A DNA stretch of 33,850 nucleotides, from contig CAMDEX010000036.1 in assembly GCA_945897075.1 (NCBI GenBank), forward strand, positions 1 through 33,850, given 5' to 3'. The position numbers were made by a program, and so were the translations under genes. The first letter of the stretch is position 1. Every line of letters begins with the position of its first letter. Below, piece after piece: positions 24,552-33,850 of this stretch. Under the pieces are notes generated by a model. That model worked only from the letters and a program-made list of their open reading frames with translations, did not search any database and was not told where the DNA came from. Source of the stretch: Litorilinea aerophila. Lineage in GTDB: Bacteria; Chloroflexota; Anaerolineae; Caldilineales; Caldilineaceae.

Positions 24552-24875
24552 GTGGCAAAGCCCAAAATTACTGCTGAAGTGAAAGATGAAATCGAAGCGA
24601 TCGTCGCGCGCTTTAATCAAGACGTACCCGCCTACTCTCGTTATGCGACCCGCTATCGCGGGGTCTACCTCTACTTGGGGCAGGAAAAGCGGGGCGAACT
24701 TTGGCCGATCTGTCGGCTGAAATACACGGGTGATATGCAGCAGTGGGAGTTCGCGATCTACAAATACAGCGATGAACGTTACGACTCGGACGAATGGTTC
24801 TTTCCCGGCGCTGGTGAGGTTGACGGAAGCATCGAAGGCGCGATGCGGGCGGGGTTACAAGCGTATCCACAATAG
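24552..24875 (+). CDS. Small conserved hypothetical protein
   Basis: A 107-residue soluble protein with a GTG start, AAAGGA eight bases upstream and codon use like its neighbours. An N-terminal helix (EVKDEIEAIVARFNQDVP) is followed by alternating strands rich in Tyr and Arg (SRYATRYRGVYLYLGQEKRG, WPICRLKYTGDMQQWEFAIY) and an acidic end (YDSDEWFFPGAGEVDGSIEG). This resembles small uncharacterised proteins found in filamentous bacteria, with an overall alpha/beta fold likely. No catalytic motif, signal peptide or membrane segment is visible. It is 31 bases upstream of the cupin gene and may be co-transcribed with it. Confidence 0.8.
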   Translation: MAKPKITAEVKDEIEAIVARFNQDVPAYSRYATRYRGVYLYLGQEKRGELWPICRLKYTGDMQQWEFAIYKYSDERYDSDEWFFPGAGEVDGSIEGAMRAGLQAYPQ

Positions 24876-24906
24876 GCATTTGTCAATGAACAAAGGAAAT
24901 GTTCCA

Positions 24907-25224
24907 ATGCAAGCCTTTTCCCTGCCGGATCTGCTGGCGACGCGCAGCGCATCCGGCAAGCTCTACCACGAATTTCTGCGTGTGCCCGCCCTCAGCGCGG
25001 GCATCTATGAACTGGCCGCGGGCGCAAGCGATCCGCAAAAGCCCCACGACCAGGACGAAGTCTACTACGTCATCCGCGGCCGCGGCCATCTGCGCGTGGC
25101 CGACGAAGAGCGCCCCGTCCAACCCGGCGACACAATTTACGTGGCCGCCCACGTCCCGCACAAATTCCACACGGTTGTGGAGGAGCTGACCCTCCTCGTC
25201 TTCTTTGCGCCCGCGGAAAGATAA
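24907..25224 (+). CDS. Single-domain cupin protein
   Basis: A 105-residue cupin_2-type beta-barrel. Motif 1 is KPHDQDEVYYVIRGRG (45-60) with metal ligands H47 and E51; the usual second His is Asp. Motif 2 is PGDTIYVAAHVPHKFH (73-88) with H85. Small cupins bind metal and act as isomerases, dioxygenases or sugar/ligand sensors; this one cannot be assigned further. The ATG at 24907 is taken because AAAGGA precedes it and the cupin fold starts soon after. The frame is open further upstream, but that overlaps the preceding gene. It converges on pheS. A metabolic role with the nearby dehydratases is possible but not shown. Confidence 0.88.
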   Translation: MQAFSLPDLLATRSASGKLYHEFLRVPALSAGIYELAAGASDPQKPHDQDEVYYVIRGRGHLRVADEERPVQPGDTIYVAAHVPHKFHTVVEELTLLVFFAPAER

Positions 25225-25248
25225 GCCCAGGCCAAATTGAGCTGCGCT

Positions 25249-25295
25249 AGTTGGGTGATTGGGCGCGCCGGCTGCGTCTTTCCAATCACCCAACT
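25249..25295. repeat. Inverted repeat between cupin and pheS
   Basis: AGTTGGGTGATTGG (25249-25262) pairs with CCAATCACCCAACT (25282-25295). The right arm overlaps the last codons of pheS. It could serve as a shared end hairpin for the convergent genes, although no T-run follows on either strand. Confidence 0.7.
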
Positions 25296-26323
25296 CTTTC
25301 CAGAAAACGCACGTCGTTGGTGAAGAAGTAGCGGATGTCGTCCACCCCATTCTTGAGCATGGCGATGCGTTCCGGCCCCATGCCAAAGGCGAAACCGCTG
25401 AACTGGGCCGGGTCATAGCCGCCGTTTTGCAGCACCACCGGATTGACCATCCCCGCACCCAGAATCTCCAGCCAGCCGGTGTATTTGCAGACCCGGCAGC
25501 CCGCGCCGCCGCACAGCACACAGTCCACATCCACCTCCACGCTCGGCTCGGTGAAGGGGAAATAGCTCTTGCGGAAGCGCAGGCTGCGTCCCTCGCCGAA
25601 CATCTGGTTGACAAAGTTGACCAGCGTGCCTTTGAGATCGCTGAAGGTGATATTGCGCCCCACCACCAGCCCTTCCACCTGGTGAAACATCATCTCGGAA
25701 CGGGCCGTCACATCCTCGTGGCGGTAACACTTGCCCGGCAGGATCACCCGGATGGGCTGCGGGCAATAGTCGCGCATGGCGTGAATCTGGCCGGGACTGG
25801 TGTGGGTGCGCAGGATAACACCGGGCGTCGTCGTGTAGAAGGTGTCCCACATATCGCGCGCCGGGTGGCCGTCGGGCATATTGAGCAGTGTGAAGTTTGT
25901 CTCGTCGGTCTCCACCTCCGGCGCGTCGTAGACCTGAAAACCCATCTGGCCGAAAATTTGGGCGATCTCGCGCAGGGTGGCGTTGCTGGGGTGGAGACGG
26001 CCCACATTCTGGCTGCGACCGGGCAGAGTCACGTCCACGCCCTCTGCGCTTAGCGCCGCCTCCATCTCCGCCTGGCGAATGTTCTCCTGGCGTTCGTGCA
26101 GGGCCGCTTCCAACCGCTGTTTGATCTCATTCGCCGCCTTGCCCACAGCCGGGCGCTCCTCGCGCGAGAGCTGGCCCAGCCCCTTCAGCATCCCCGTCAT
26201 CTCCCCTGTGCGGCCCAGGTATTGGCGAAACCAGGTCTCGCTGCTTTCGGTGGTTGTGGCTGCCGTCAACTCCGCCTCGGCCCGCCCTGCCATCGCTTCC
26301 AATTCCTGCAATAGATCGCTCAT
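25286..26323 (-). CDS. pheS: Phenylalanyl-tRNA synthetase alpha subunit
   Basis: The catalytic subunit of the alpha2-beta2 enzyme that charges tRNA-Phe. The 345-residue product has the N-terminal coiled-coil arm (1-95), the family box GRLHPSNATLREIAQIFGQM, class II motif 2 in ILRTHTSPGQIHAM and GKCYRHEDVTARSEMMFHQVEGL, YFPFTEPSVEVDV, and motif 3 in GFAFGMGPERIAMLKNGVDDIRYFF. A short insert has four cysteines (CVLCGGAGCRVC), as seen in some bacteria. AGGAG precedes the ATG. The beta-subunit gene pheT, usually directly downstream, is absent: a convergent cupin gene occupies that place. So pheT must be elsewhere in the genome. Confidence 0.97.
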   Translation of the reverse strand: MSDLLQELEAMAGRAEAELTAATTTESSETWFRQYLGRTGEMTGMLKGLGQLSREERPAVGKAANEIKQRLEAALHERQENIRQAEMEAALSAEGVDVTLPGRSQNVGRLHPSNATLREIAQIFGQMGFQVYDAPEVETDETNFTLLNMPDGHPARDMWDTFYTTTPGVILRTHTSPGQIHAMRDYCPQPIRVILPGKCYRHEDVTARSEMMFHQVEGLVVGRNITFSDLKGTLVNFVNQMFGEGRSLRFRKSYFPFTEPSVEVDVDCVLCGGAGCRVCKYTGWLEILGAGMVNPVVLQNGGYDPAQFSGFAFGMGPERIAMLKNGVDDIRYFFTNDVRFLERVG

Positions 26324-26344
26324 CGTTCTCTCCTATTCTACTTT

Positions 26345-26371
26345 GTAGGTCGGACTGCCAGTCCGACCTAC
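26345..26371. repeat. GTAGGTCGGACT palindrome
   Basis: Twelve-base arms GTAGGTCGGACT/AGTCCGACCTAC around GCC, between the divergent pheS and DUF3179 genes. It resembles short REP-like palindromes found in many bacteria. Confidence 0.8.
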
Positions 26372-26512
26372 AGAGGATTGGGTTTGGCCCATCTTATGCG
26401 ATGGTGGGGAAGATGTCAAAAACGGATGTAGGGGATGCTACAGCCAGCCCACCCATCTTCTGTCATACTGGGCGACAGTTGCCCCAACCACCCATAGCAC
26501 AGGAGAACCCCT

Positions 26513-27940
<1,428 letters not shown>

Positions 27941-28636
27941 AACCAGGTGTAGCCGCGCAGACAGACCTGGGCGCGCGGCTGGTCAACCCCCCCCAAAGCA
28001 GAAGGCACTTGGAGAGCGGCGTAACGGATATCCTCCACTGCCAGCCGTTGAATCCACAGCCCCGTTATATCGTACGTTAACTCGGCGGCCCGGCGTGCAT
28101 TGATGGCAATGCGCATATCTTCGCCGCGCATTTCGACCTGGGGTGGCTCGAAGTAGCGCGGCAGGGTCGCCCAGGGCAGAACCGCCACCACCAGAAAGAA
28201 GACGAGGCGAAAACGCCGCGGGCGAAAACGCAGTTCAACCGCCTCGCTCAAAACGCGCCAGACCACACTGCCCCCCAGCCAGAACAGCCAGAGCAGGAGC
28301 AGATTGAGCAAGAAGTCGCCCAGATAGAGCTTTGACTCCCCGTCCAGGGCGACGGCGGCGAAGGGCAGGGGATAACCCAGCCGCCCCATACAGCCGTTGG
28401 GACAACCGGCGTAGTGGGGCGGCACCACATAGAGAAAGTAGCTGCTCACATTGAGCAGCATCCCCAAGAGCAGCGTTCCCGCAAAGATCGAATACCAGCG
28501 CCTGCTCTGCTGTCGCCACCAGATGATCAGCAGCAACCCCATCACCAGCCCCATCCCAGCAAAGAGCAGGTCCTGCCAGCCGGCGAAGTAGAGCCAATCG
28601 TCGGGCCAGACAGCACTCTCTTGCAGCGGAAGCGTC

Positions 28637-28709
28637 AAAAAACCGAGTTTTTGACGCCGACTTACCCCTGCGCAACCTGGCTGTTCTCGAGAAAAACTCG
28701 GTTTTTTCA
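28637..28709. repeat. AAACCGAGTTT palindromic repeat, copy 2, inside a gene start
   Basis: Arms AAAAAACCGAGTTTTT and GAAAAACTCGGTTTTTTC flank about 40 bases. This is the same family as 2591-2673. It occupies codons 4 to about 28 of the membrane-protein gene. In its mRNA the hairpin would lie directly after the start codon and could hinder initiation. Confidence 0.85.
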
Positions 28710-28715
28710 CTGGGT

Positions 28716-31700
28716 TCATGGCTGGCTGACGGTGAACGGCCCATCGGACAGACGCCAACAAGCAAAGATGCGGTCCAAACGGATGGGCAGATCGGCCAGG
28801 GGCAGAGGCTTGCCGCTGCCCGACCACTCGGCCAGCCGGTAGACACCCGCCTCATCCACCAGACTGAGCAGGATGCGGCTGTCGTCCTGACAGACTGCGC
28901 TGTCTTTGATGGCGCTGCCCACACGCAAGAGATGGGAAACCGCTTGCGGTTTTTGAGCGGAGAGGTCAATTTCTGTGATGCCGAAGGTGTCCAGGGCGAA
29001 AACACCCACCGGCGAGAAGCGGCTGCGGGTCAGGACGATGCGCTGGTTGCCGCGCCAGGCCAGGCTGGGCGTCAGAAACTCAAAGCGATTTTCTGTCTGG
29101 TATGCCGCCAGGGCCGGGTCGTTGCCAAAGGCCAGATCGCCCACAGGACGAATCCAGAGACGGTTGCTGGGCTGCACAAAGCCGGCGGTCAGGCTCGGCT
29201 GGTTGGGATCGTAGGCCAGATAGGCCAGGCGCGTGCCATCCGGGCTGATTTGCAGAGGCGTGCGATAGGTGCCCGCCGCGATCAGCAGGCGCACCTCCTC
29301 GGCGCGGCCTGCGCTGTTGAGGTTCAACTGGAAAAAGCCCGTATTGTTCTGCTGGTTCTGCGGCTTGGCTGTCTCGATCAGATACCACCACTCCCCCCCC
29401 TCGCCATAAATCGCAGCCACCAGCGAGGGCAGAATGGGGTCATCCTTGCCGCCGAAAACTTCCAAGCCATCCTGCGCCAGCAGGACAATTTCAGCCGACG
29501 CAATGCGATATTCCCACAATTGCCACTGGCTCAAACCCACCTGGGGCGATTCGATCCAGAGAATGCTGCCCGCCCCGTCCGCAGCGATGCCGCGCATATT
29601 GTAGAAGGGCTGGGCAAAGATCTCGACCAGCCCGCCGTCGTCGCGCAGGAAGGTAAAGCTGTTGAGACCGGCCGGGGCATTGGGCGCGGGCACGATCAAC
29701 CCGCCCGCCGCGCCGGGAACGGGGATGGCGCGCTGTCCATTCTCGCCAATCGGGGTCAAGCTGCCCGACGTTTCCAACAGATAGATGCCCGGCTCCTCCC
29801 GGCTGCCCACCAGCGCCAGCGCGCTGCCGCGGCTGCGCGCCTGGGCAATCTCGGCCAAGTTGCCCGTCAGCGTACGGGTTTGCGCTGGCAACCCGGCGAT
29901 CTGCACCGATTCCACCGCGATTTCGGCTGTGCCGGCCACGACCTGTCCGCGCACATAGAGCAGCGTGCCGGGCCAGAGCAGCTCCCCGCGCGCGGGCAGC
30001 CAGCGCCCCTCCGCCTCCCGGAGCAGCCCACTCCAGAGCTGCACCTGCCCTTCCTGGGTTACATCCAGCGCCAATTGATAGGGGCGGCCATCGTTTGTCT
30101 GCACCGGAATGGGCAGGAGTGGGTTGGCCGGGATGTTGGAACCGGTCACCCGCACGATCAGAGAACCGTTCGGCGCGTCGGGAGGCGCAGCCGCGGAGAT
30201 GTCCAGGGGTGCCGCGCCCCGTTGCGGGACTGGGATGGCTTGACTATTCGCGGTGGGCGTGGCGGTGGCCGCTGGCCGCGTCGCTGTCGCTGCAACGGCG
30301 GGCGTGGCCGTGGGGAACTCACTGGTGGGTTGGGGTGTCCCAAAGACCGGGCGCGAAGGGCCAAGCCCCAGCGTAGCCGTCGGCGTGGGAATCTCAATCC
30401 GCAACCGGGTAGCCGTGGGCAGACGGGTAGGCGGCACCGCGCTTTCGGGCGTCGCGGTCGGCTGGGCAGTGGGAAGAGGAACGCCCTGACTGTCATAGCG
30501 GGGCAGGCTGTTTAGATCGCCGGTCACAGAGATCAACTCCAGCGCCATCCAGCCCGTCAGCCCATTCTCCGCCGCGCTGGGATCGTCCACGCGCACAAAC
30601 GCCCACGTGCTGTCCTCGGTGATGCCCAACAGCGTGAGCAACAGCCCGCCGTCCAGCCGTGCCACAATCTCGCTGTTCGTGGATGGACCGGAACGCATGC
30701 GGGCCGGGAAGAGCACAATCGTACCAGTGACGGGTGAAGCCACCGGTTGCGGTGCGCTGGCGGTGGCTGTAGAAGCAGTCGTGTTGGTCGCCGTCGGCGT
30801 TTCTGTGGCTGTCTCCGTAACCGTCTGTGTTTCTGTCGGTGTTGCTGTCTCCGTAGCCGTAACGGTCGGCGTTTCTGTGGCTGCCTTCGTAACCGTCGGC
30901 GTTTCTGTCGCTGTTTCCGTAACCGTCGGCGTTTCTGTGGGCGTTTGTGTCGCTGTGGGTGTCGCCGTCTCTGTAGGCGTAGCGGTCGGCGTTTCTGTAG
31001 GCGTAGCGGTCGGCGTTTCTGTTGCTGTGGGTGTCGCTGTCTCCGTAGCCGTAGCTGTCGCTGTTTCTGTCGCTGTTGGGGTCTCTGTTGGCGTGACAGT
31101 CGGTGTCTCTGTCGCGGTTTCGGTGGCGGTTTCGGTCGGCACAGATGTAGCCGCGACTGCGGGTGTCTCGGTGGCTGTCGCTGTGGATGTTGCTGTGGGC
31201 GGCACAGGTGTCACCGCGTCGCTATCGCTATAAGCGGCGGCGGCGGCCAACGCCAGCAGCCGGTATACCCCGTCTTCGCCCTGCTCAAAAAAAGCGTCGT
31301 AGGTGCGCGTGCGGTCGGCGTTGTCAAAGAAGCGTACCTGCTGGGTGATCCCATCCGTGACCGCGCCCGTGGCCGGCTCCACGTAGAGCGCAAGCCACTG
31401 GCCGCTCTCTTGCAGCCCCAATTCTACCGCCCGATCCGGCAACGAAAGGTCCAGCACAAGCGAATTCAACGGCTGCTCACCTGTGCCCGCCAAGCTGTTC
31501 AACAGGTGAGAGAGTGTCGTCAAGGGTGTGGCGGCAATTTCGGATGCAACGGGCTGGTAAAGAGCCAGCGGCGCGCCTGTCTCAACGCCGTTGAACACAA
31601 AACCCCAGCGCGTGCGGGCAAGCTGGCGGGCAAAGGGCGGCTGTTCGATAAAGGCCGACGTGTCGGGCGCTGTGCTGGCGGGGGCGACGACCCAGAGATC

Positions 31701-32702
31701 GGGAAATGCCGTCTCGCCCTGAACGAAGTCAGCCATTGCAAGCGCAACTGTGGCCGCGGGCCAGGCGGGATCGTCGCTGCCACGCCAGGCGATCTGCCAG
31801 CCCGTCTCTGCGCTGTAGTGGAGCAGGCTGGCTTCACCCCCACCCAGCCTCCCCCATACTGGGGGAGGAGCAGTTGGACTTTCACCCCCACCCAACCTCC
31901 CCCCTACGAGGGGAGGAGCAGTTGGACTTTCACCCCCACCCAGCCTCCCCCCTACGAGGGGAGGAGCAGTTGGACTTTGCGTGAGGAGGAGGGCGAGCAG
32001 AGAGCCGTCGCTCATCGCGCCCAATGCGCCGGCGCTGACAGGCGGCGGCGGGCTGCCCGCTTCCCCGGCCAAGAACATCTCCAGCCGCTGGCCGTACACA
32101 AGCGCTGCGCCGGGGCTTTCTTCCCAAAAAAGCAGTGAGACGGCAAATCCTGCGCTGCTCTCGATTGTCGCCACCCCAGCCCAGCGGTCGCCCTGCAAAG
32201 TTACAAGCGGCAGTAGCTGGGCAGAGAATCCTTCGTCCTGGGCCAGCACGCGCAGAATTGTCTCGGCTGCGACCGGGCGCACGTCCACCGCCAATAAGGA
32301 GAGAGCGGCCACGGCCCGTTCCACAAAGTGGGCGATGGCGGCATCGGCGATGCGCGCCGCGTCTGGGGTGGCTGTGGGCGTTGGGGTGGGTGGCGCGGGC
32401 GTCGGCGGGATGACTGTGGCTGTGGCCGCTGGGGGTGCGGTTGTCACTGTGGCCGCGGCCAACAGGAGAGCGGGCGTAGCCGTCTCTGCGCTGGTGCCGC
32501 GCAGCCGTCCTTGCGACAGCCCGATGTTGTAAAAAAGAAAGACCAGAAAGACGAAAAGCATCAGAAAAACCGCGCCGCCGATCAGCAGATTGGCGCGTGT
32601 GAAGAGATAGCCATAGGTGGGCTGCTCGGCGCTCTCTTGACCAGACGGCTGGGGGCTGCTGGGGGTGGGGGCGGAATCGTCGTGTGTCTCTTCTTCGGAC
32701 AT
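28716..32702 (-). CDS. Large membrane-anchored surface protein: TM, Thr/Pro linkers, SH3b, propeller
   Basis: A 1328-residue protein, probably a type II membrane protein with an extracellular body. A cytoplasmic acidic start (1-30) is followed by one helix (about 40-60, LIGGAVFLMLFVFLVFLFYN), a Thr/Pro linker, an alpha/beta region (110-490), a Thr/Glu/Pro low-complexity stretch (about 500-645, repeats of TETPT/TATPTE), an SH3b domain (about 660-730, PARMRSGPSTNSEIVARLDG to GLTGWMALELISV), a second Thr/Pro linker (735-820) and a beta-rich propeller-like C-terminus (about 930-1328, with ISPDGTRLAYLAYDP). A threefold 16-residue repeat interrupts 241-290. ATG (32702) is chosen; GTG nine bases upstream is possible. 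It is the second gene of a three-gene operon. Likely adhesion or cell-envelope sensing; not assigned. Confidence 0.85.
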   Translation of the reverse strand: MSEEETHDDSAPTPSSPQPSGQESAEQPTYGYLFTRANLLIGGAVFLMLFVFLVFLFYNIGLSQGRLRGTSAETATPALLLAAATVTTAPPAATATVIPPTPAPPTPTPTATPDAARIADAAIAHFVERAVAALSLLAVDVRPVAAETILRVLAQDEGFSAQLLPLVTLQGDRWAGVATIESSAGFAVSLLFWEESPGAALVYGQRLEMFLAGEAGSPPPPVSAGALGAMSDGSLLALLLTQSPTAPPLVGGRLGGGESPTAPPLVGGRLGGGESPTAPPPVWGRLGGGEASLLHYSAETGWQIAWRGSDDPAWPAATVALAMADFVQGETAFPDLWVVAPASTAPDTSAFIEQPPFARQLARTRWGFVFNGVETGAPLALYQPVASEIAATPLTTLSHLLNSLAGTGEQPLNSLVLDLSLPDRAVELGLQESGQWLALYVEPATGAVTDGITQQVRFFDNADRTRTYDAFFEQGEDGVYRLLALAAAAAYSDSDAVTPVPPTATSTATATETPAVAATSVPTETATETATETPTVTPTETPTATETATATATETATPTATETPTATPTETPTATPTETATPTATQTPTETPTVTETATETPTVTKAATETPTVTATETATPTETQTVTETATETPTATNTTASTATASAPQPVASPVTGTIVLFPARMRSGPSTNSEIVARLDGGLLLTLLGITEDSTWAFVRVDDPSAAENGLTGWMALELISVTGDLNSLPRYDSQGVPLPTAQPTATPESAVPPTRLPTATRLRIEIPTPTATLGLGPSRPVFGTPQPTSEFPTATPAVAATATRPAATATPTANSQAIPVPQRGAAPLDISAAAPPDAPNGSLIVRVTGSNIPANPLLPIPVQTNDGRPYQLALDVTQEGQVQLWSGLLREAEGRWLPARGELLWPGTLLYVRGQVVAGTAEIAVESVQIAGLPAQTRTLTGNLAEIAQARSRGSALALVGSREEPGIYLLETSGSLTPIGENGQRAIPVPGAAGGLIVPAPNAPAGLNSFTFLRDDGGLVEIFAQPFYNMRGIAADGAGSILWIESPQVGLSQWQLWEYRIASAEIVLLAQDGLEVFGGKDDPILPSLVAAIYGEGGEWWYLIETAKPQNQQNNTGFFQLNLNSAGRAEEVRLLIAAGTYRTPLQISPDGTRLAYLAYDPNQPSLTAGFVQPSNRLWIRPVGDLAFGNDPALAAYQTENRFEFLTPSLAWRGNQRIVLTRSRFSPVGVFALDTFGITEIDLSAQKPQAVSHLLRVGSAIKDSAVCQDDSRILLSLVDEAGVYRLAEWSGSGKPLPLADLPIRLDRIFACWRLSDGPFTVSQP
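31833..31976. repeat. Three 48-base in-frame direct repeats with internal palindrome
   Basis: Three near-identical 48-base units read on the minus strand as SPTAPPLVGGRLGGGE (third variant PPPVWGRLGGGE). Each contains a CCTCCCCC/GGGGGAGG-type palindrome. The unit length keeps the frame. It looks like an intergenic repeat that entered the gene and was tandemly copied. Confidence 0.92.
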
Positions 32703-32740
32703 GGATTGCACTATCTCGGAAGGGATGGGAAGTAATATGG

Positions 32741-32804
32741 GACGCAGATTTTGCTGATCTGAATTGATCGGCGCAGATCAATTCAGATCATGAAAATCTG
32801 CGTC
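32741..32804. repeat. ATCTGCG repeat, full palindromic copy
   Basis: GACGCAGATTTT...GATCTGAATTGATC pairs with GATCAATTCAGATC...AAAATCTGCGTC around a short centre. The copies at 3603 and 6941 are halves or variants of this palindrome, suggesting this is the complete element. It lies between two genes of the surface operon. Confidence 0.85.
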
Positions 32805-32817
32805 CGCTTTTCAATTT

Positions 32818-33603
32818 TCAATTCTGCACGCTGATCGTCACCCGGCAGGGCAGGGGGTAGTTGCCGGAGGTGTCCACGACCACCAGGCGCAACGTGTAGA
32901 CCCCATTGGCAAGCGCCGGGCTGTCCAACGACCCCAGCAGACCGCCCACCACCGGGCTTTGGCCGCCAGCAAAGTAGGCATAGCCCTGGCTGGCATCGTT
33001 GCCAGGGGCGTATTCGAGTTTGTAGAAGTTAAAAAAATCGTTCTGTGCAGTTCCAATGAGAGAAACAACACCGCTGACCACTGCCCCATTGCCAGGAGAA
33101 AGAATACTGGCGCGGGCATCCGGGCACAAGGCGGGCGCAACTGCCGGAGCCGGTACAGGTGTTGCCGTTGGTGGCTGTTCAAGCAGAACCGGTGTACTCT
33201 GGGGTGTCGCGGCCGTTGCGTCCTCGGGCTTTGCGGTGGGTGCGCTGGTTGGCGTCTCGGTCACGGGCAGCGGCGTATTGGTCGGTGTCGGGAGCAGTAC
33301 GACTGCCTGGGGTGTAGGCTCCAGTGTACGCTCCACCAGCGGTTCTACGGCATCTGAAAGAATTGTGCTTATAAAATAAGTGACACCCATGATACACAAA
33401 ATCACGATGGCACGCACAAATATATCGTAGAGATCGTTGACTGCCTTGTCCCGTTCGAGAGAAAAGATCGCTTGACGTCGCTCGGCGCGTACCTGCCAAG
33501 TTCGGTAGAATTGGAAAAGCGCCGCCACGCCGCACAGAAAATAGATCCAGGGAGCGGCATCAGCGACATACTGGATCAGAAATGCCATGGAATCATCATC
33601 CAT
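32818..33603 (-). CDS. Membrane protein with extracellular Ig-like domain
   Basis: A 261-residue protein: membrane helix 1 (about 14-32, AAPWIYFLCGVAALFQFYRT), a basic cytoplasmic loop (33-58), membrane helix 2 (about 62-82, VRAIVILCIMGVTYFISTIL), then a Thr/Pro linker (95-155, LLPTPTNTPLPVTETPTSAP) and a C-terminal beta-sandwich (160-261) with SPGNGAVVSGVVSLIGTAQN and ANGVYTLRLVVVDTSGNYPL, typical of Ig-like or fibronectin-like domains. A disulphide between C158 and C254 is plausible. It is the first gene of the surface operon; the Thr/Pro linker resembles that of the large protein downstream, so they probably act together at the envelope. ATG at 33603 has GGGG directly before it; a second ATG is at 33588. 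Confidence 0.85.
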   Translation of the reverse strand: MDDDSMAFLIQYVADAAPWIYFLCGVAALFQFYRTWQVRAERRQAIFSLERDKAVNDLYDIFVRAIVILCIMGVTYFISTILSDAVEPLVERTLEPTPQAVVLLPTPTNTPLPVTETPTSAPTAKPEDATAATPQSTPVLLEQPPTATPVPAPAVAPALCPDARASILSPGNGAVVSGVVSLIGTAQNDFFNFYKLEYAPGNDASQGYAYFAGGQSPVVGGLLGSLDSPALANGVYTLRLVVVDTSGNYPLPCRVTISVQN

Positions 33604-33801
33604 CCCCGCTATCTCTCAGCCTGCGGGCACTCTTTGAGTCGTCAATGTTTTGGGTCTGGTGTTATGTCAAATACGATTTGATACGTAGTTGCGCCCAGTA
33701 CACAGTCAATGTCATTAAGTTAAGGTTTTGACGAGGTTGTGAAAGCCTCGAAAATAACCGAAGATGGATATTTTGAACCAGTTTTGGGTCAATTTATCTG
33801 A

Positions 33802-33843
33802 TAGAATGGCCTAGTTTTCGAGTAGAATGGCCTGGTTTGCGAG
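33802..33843. repeat. Two 21-base tandem direct repeats
   Basis: TAGAATGGCCTAGTTTTCGAG is followed at once by TAGAATGGCCTGGTTTGCGAG (two differences). It lies in the 247-base stretch upstream of the surface operon, where no gene is visible. A TTGACA box occurs near 33669 on the minus strand without a good -10. Confidence 0.8.
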
Positions 33844-33850
33844 AACCAAA

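Noticed and set aside
30747..32138. Apparent cysteine/arginine-rich protein on the plus strand
   Set aside because: It is the antisense reading of the Thr/Glu/Pro low-complexity part of the surface protein, a known artefact of such repeats.

Overview
The window reads as a stretch of chromosome from a high-GC, probably filamentous Chloroflexota bacterium (Anaerolineae/Caldilineae-like). This is inferred from the gene repertoire and from the unusual density of palindromic and tandem repeats; no rRNA or other decisive phylogenetic marker is present. Coding density is moderate, and nearly every gap holds a recognisable repeat.

Layout. (1) 1-7.4 kb, minus strand: translation genes. A threonine-type T-box leader (7236-7004) precedes an M20 peptidase and thrS, followed by infC (apparent AUU start, own promoter), rpmI, rplT, a terminator, a TrmH-type RNA methyltransferase and a membrane-anchored helix-hairpin-helix protein. 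A tRNA-Val(GAC) gene with its own promoter lies just upstream of the T-box. (2) 7.6-10.1 kb, minus strand: an AT-rich two-gene cassette, a CHAT (caspase-like) protease followed by a four-helix membrane protein, resembling an abortive-infection or programmed-death module. (3) 10.2-16 kb: two acid-sugar dehydratases of the enolase superfamily and a glutamine-synthetase-family ligase on the plus strand, with an opposing secreted SH3b/beta-propeller protein between them. (4) 16.3-20.9 kb, plus strand: two adjacent STAND/AAA-type ATPases. The first is a 1008-residue fusion (ATPase, TPR-like helices, TM helix, Thr/Pro/Ala linker, FGE-sulfatase/C-type-lectin fold) whose last 30 residues look like the variable region of a diversity-generating-retroelement target. 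(5) 21.1-25.2 kb, plus strand: a DgoD-like dehydratase, a DUF3800 protein, two conserved hypotheticals and a cupin. (6) 25.3-33.6 kb: pheS without pheT, a DUF3179 lipoprotein, and a three-gene minus-strand operon for cell-surface proteins with Thr/Pro-rich linkers.

How the genes may work together. The thrS block should respond to uncharged tRNA-Thr, and the M20 peptidase sits inside that control unit. The dehydratases, the ligase and the cupin suggest sugar-acid and amine metabolism, but they do not form one operon. The CHAT/membrane pair and the ATPase/FGE pair are the best candidates for uncharacterised conflict (defence or self-recognition) systems.

A second theme is repeats. Several different seven-base units form tandem tracts at many sites, two of them inside genes. 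At least five palindromic repeat families are scattered between genes, and one copy has become the first codons of a membrane-protein gene. All functional statements rest on reading motifs by eye; no database search was possible.
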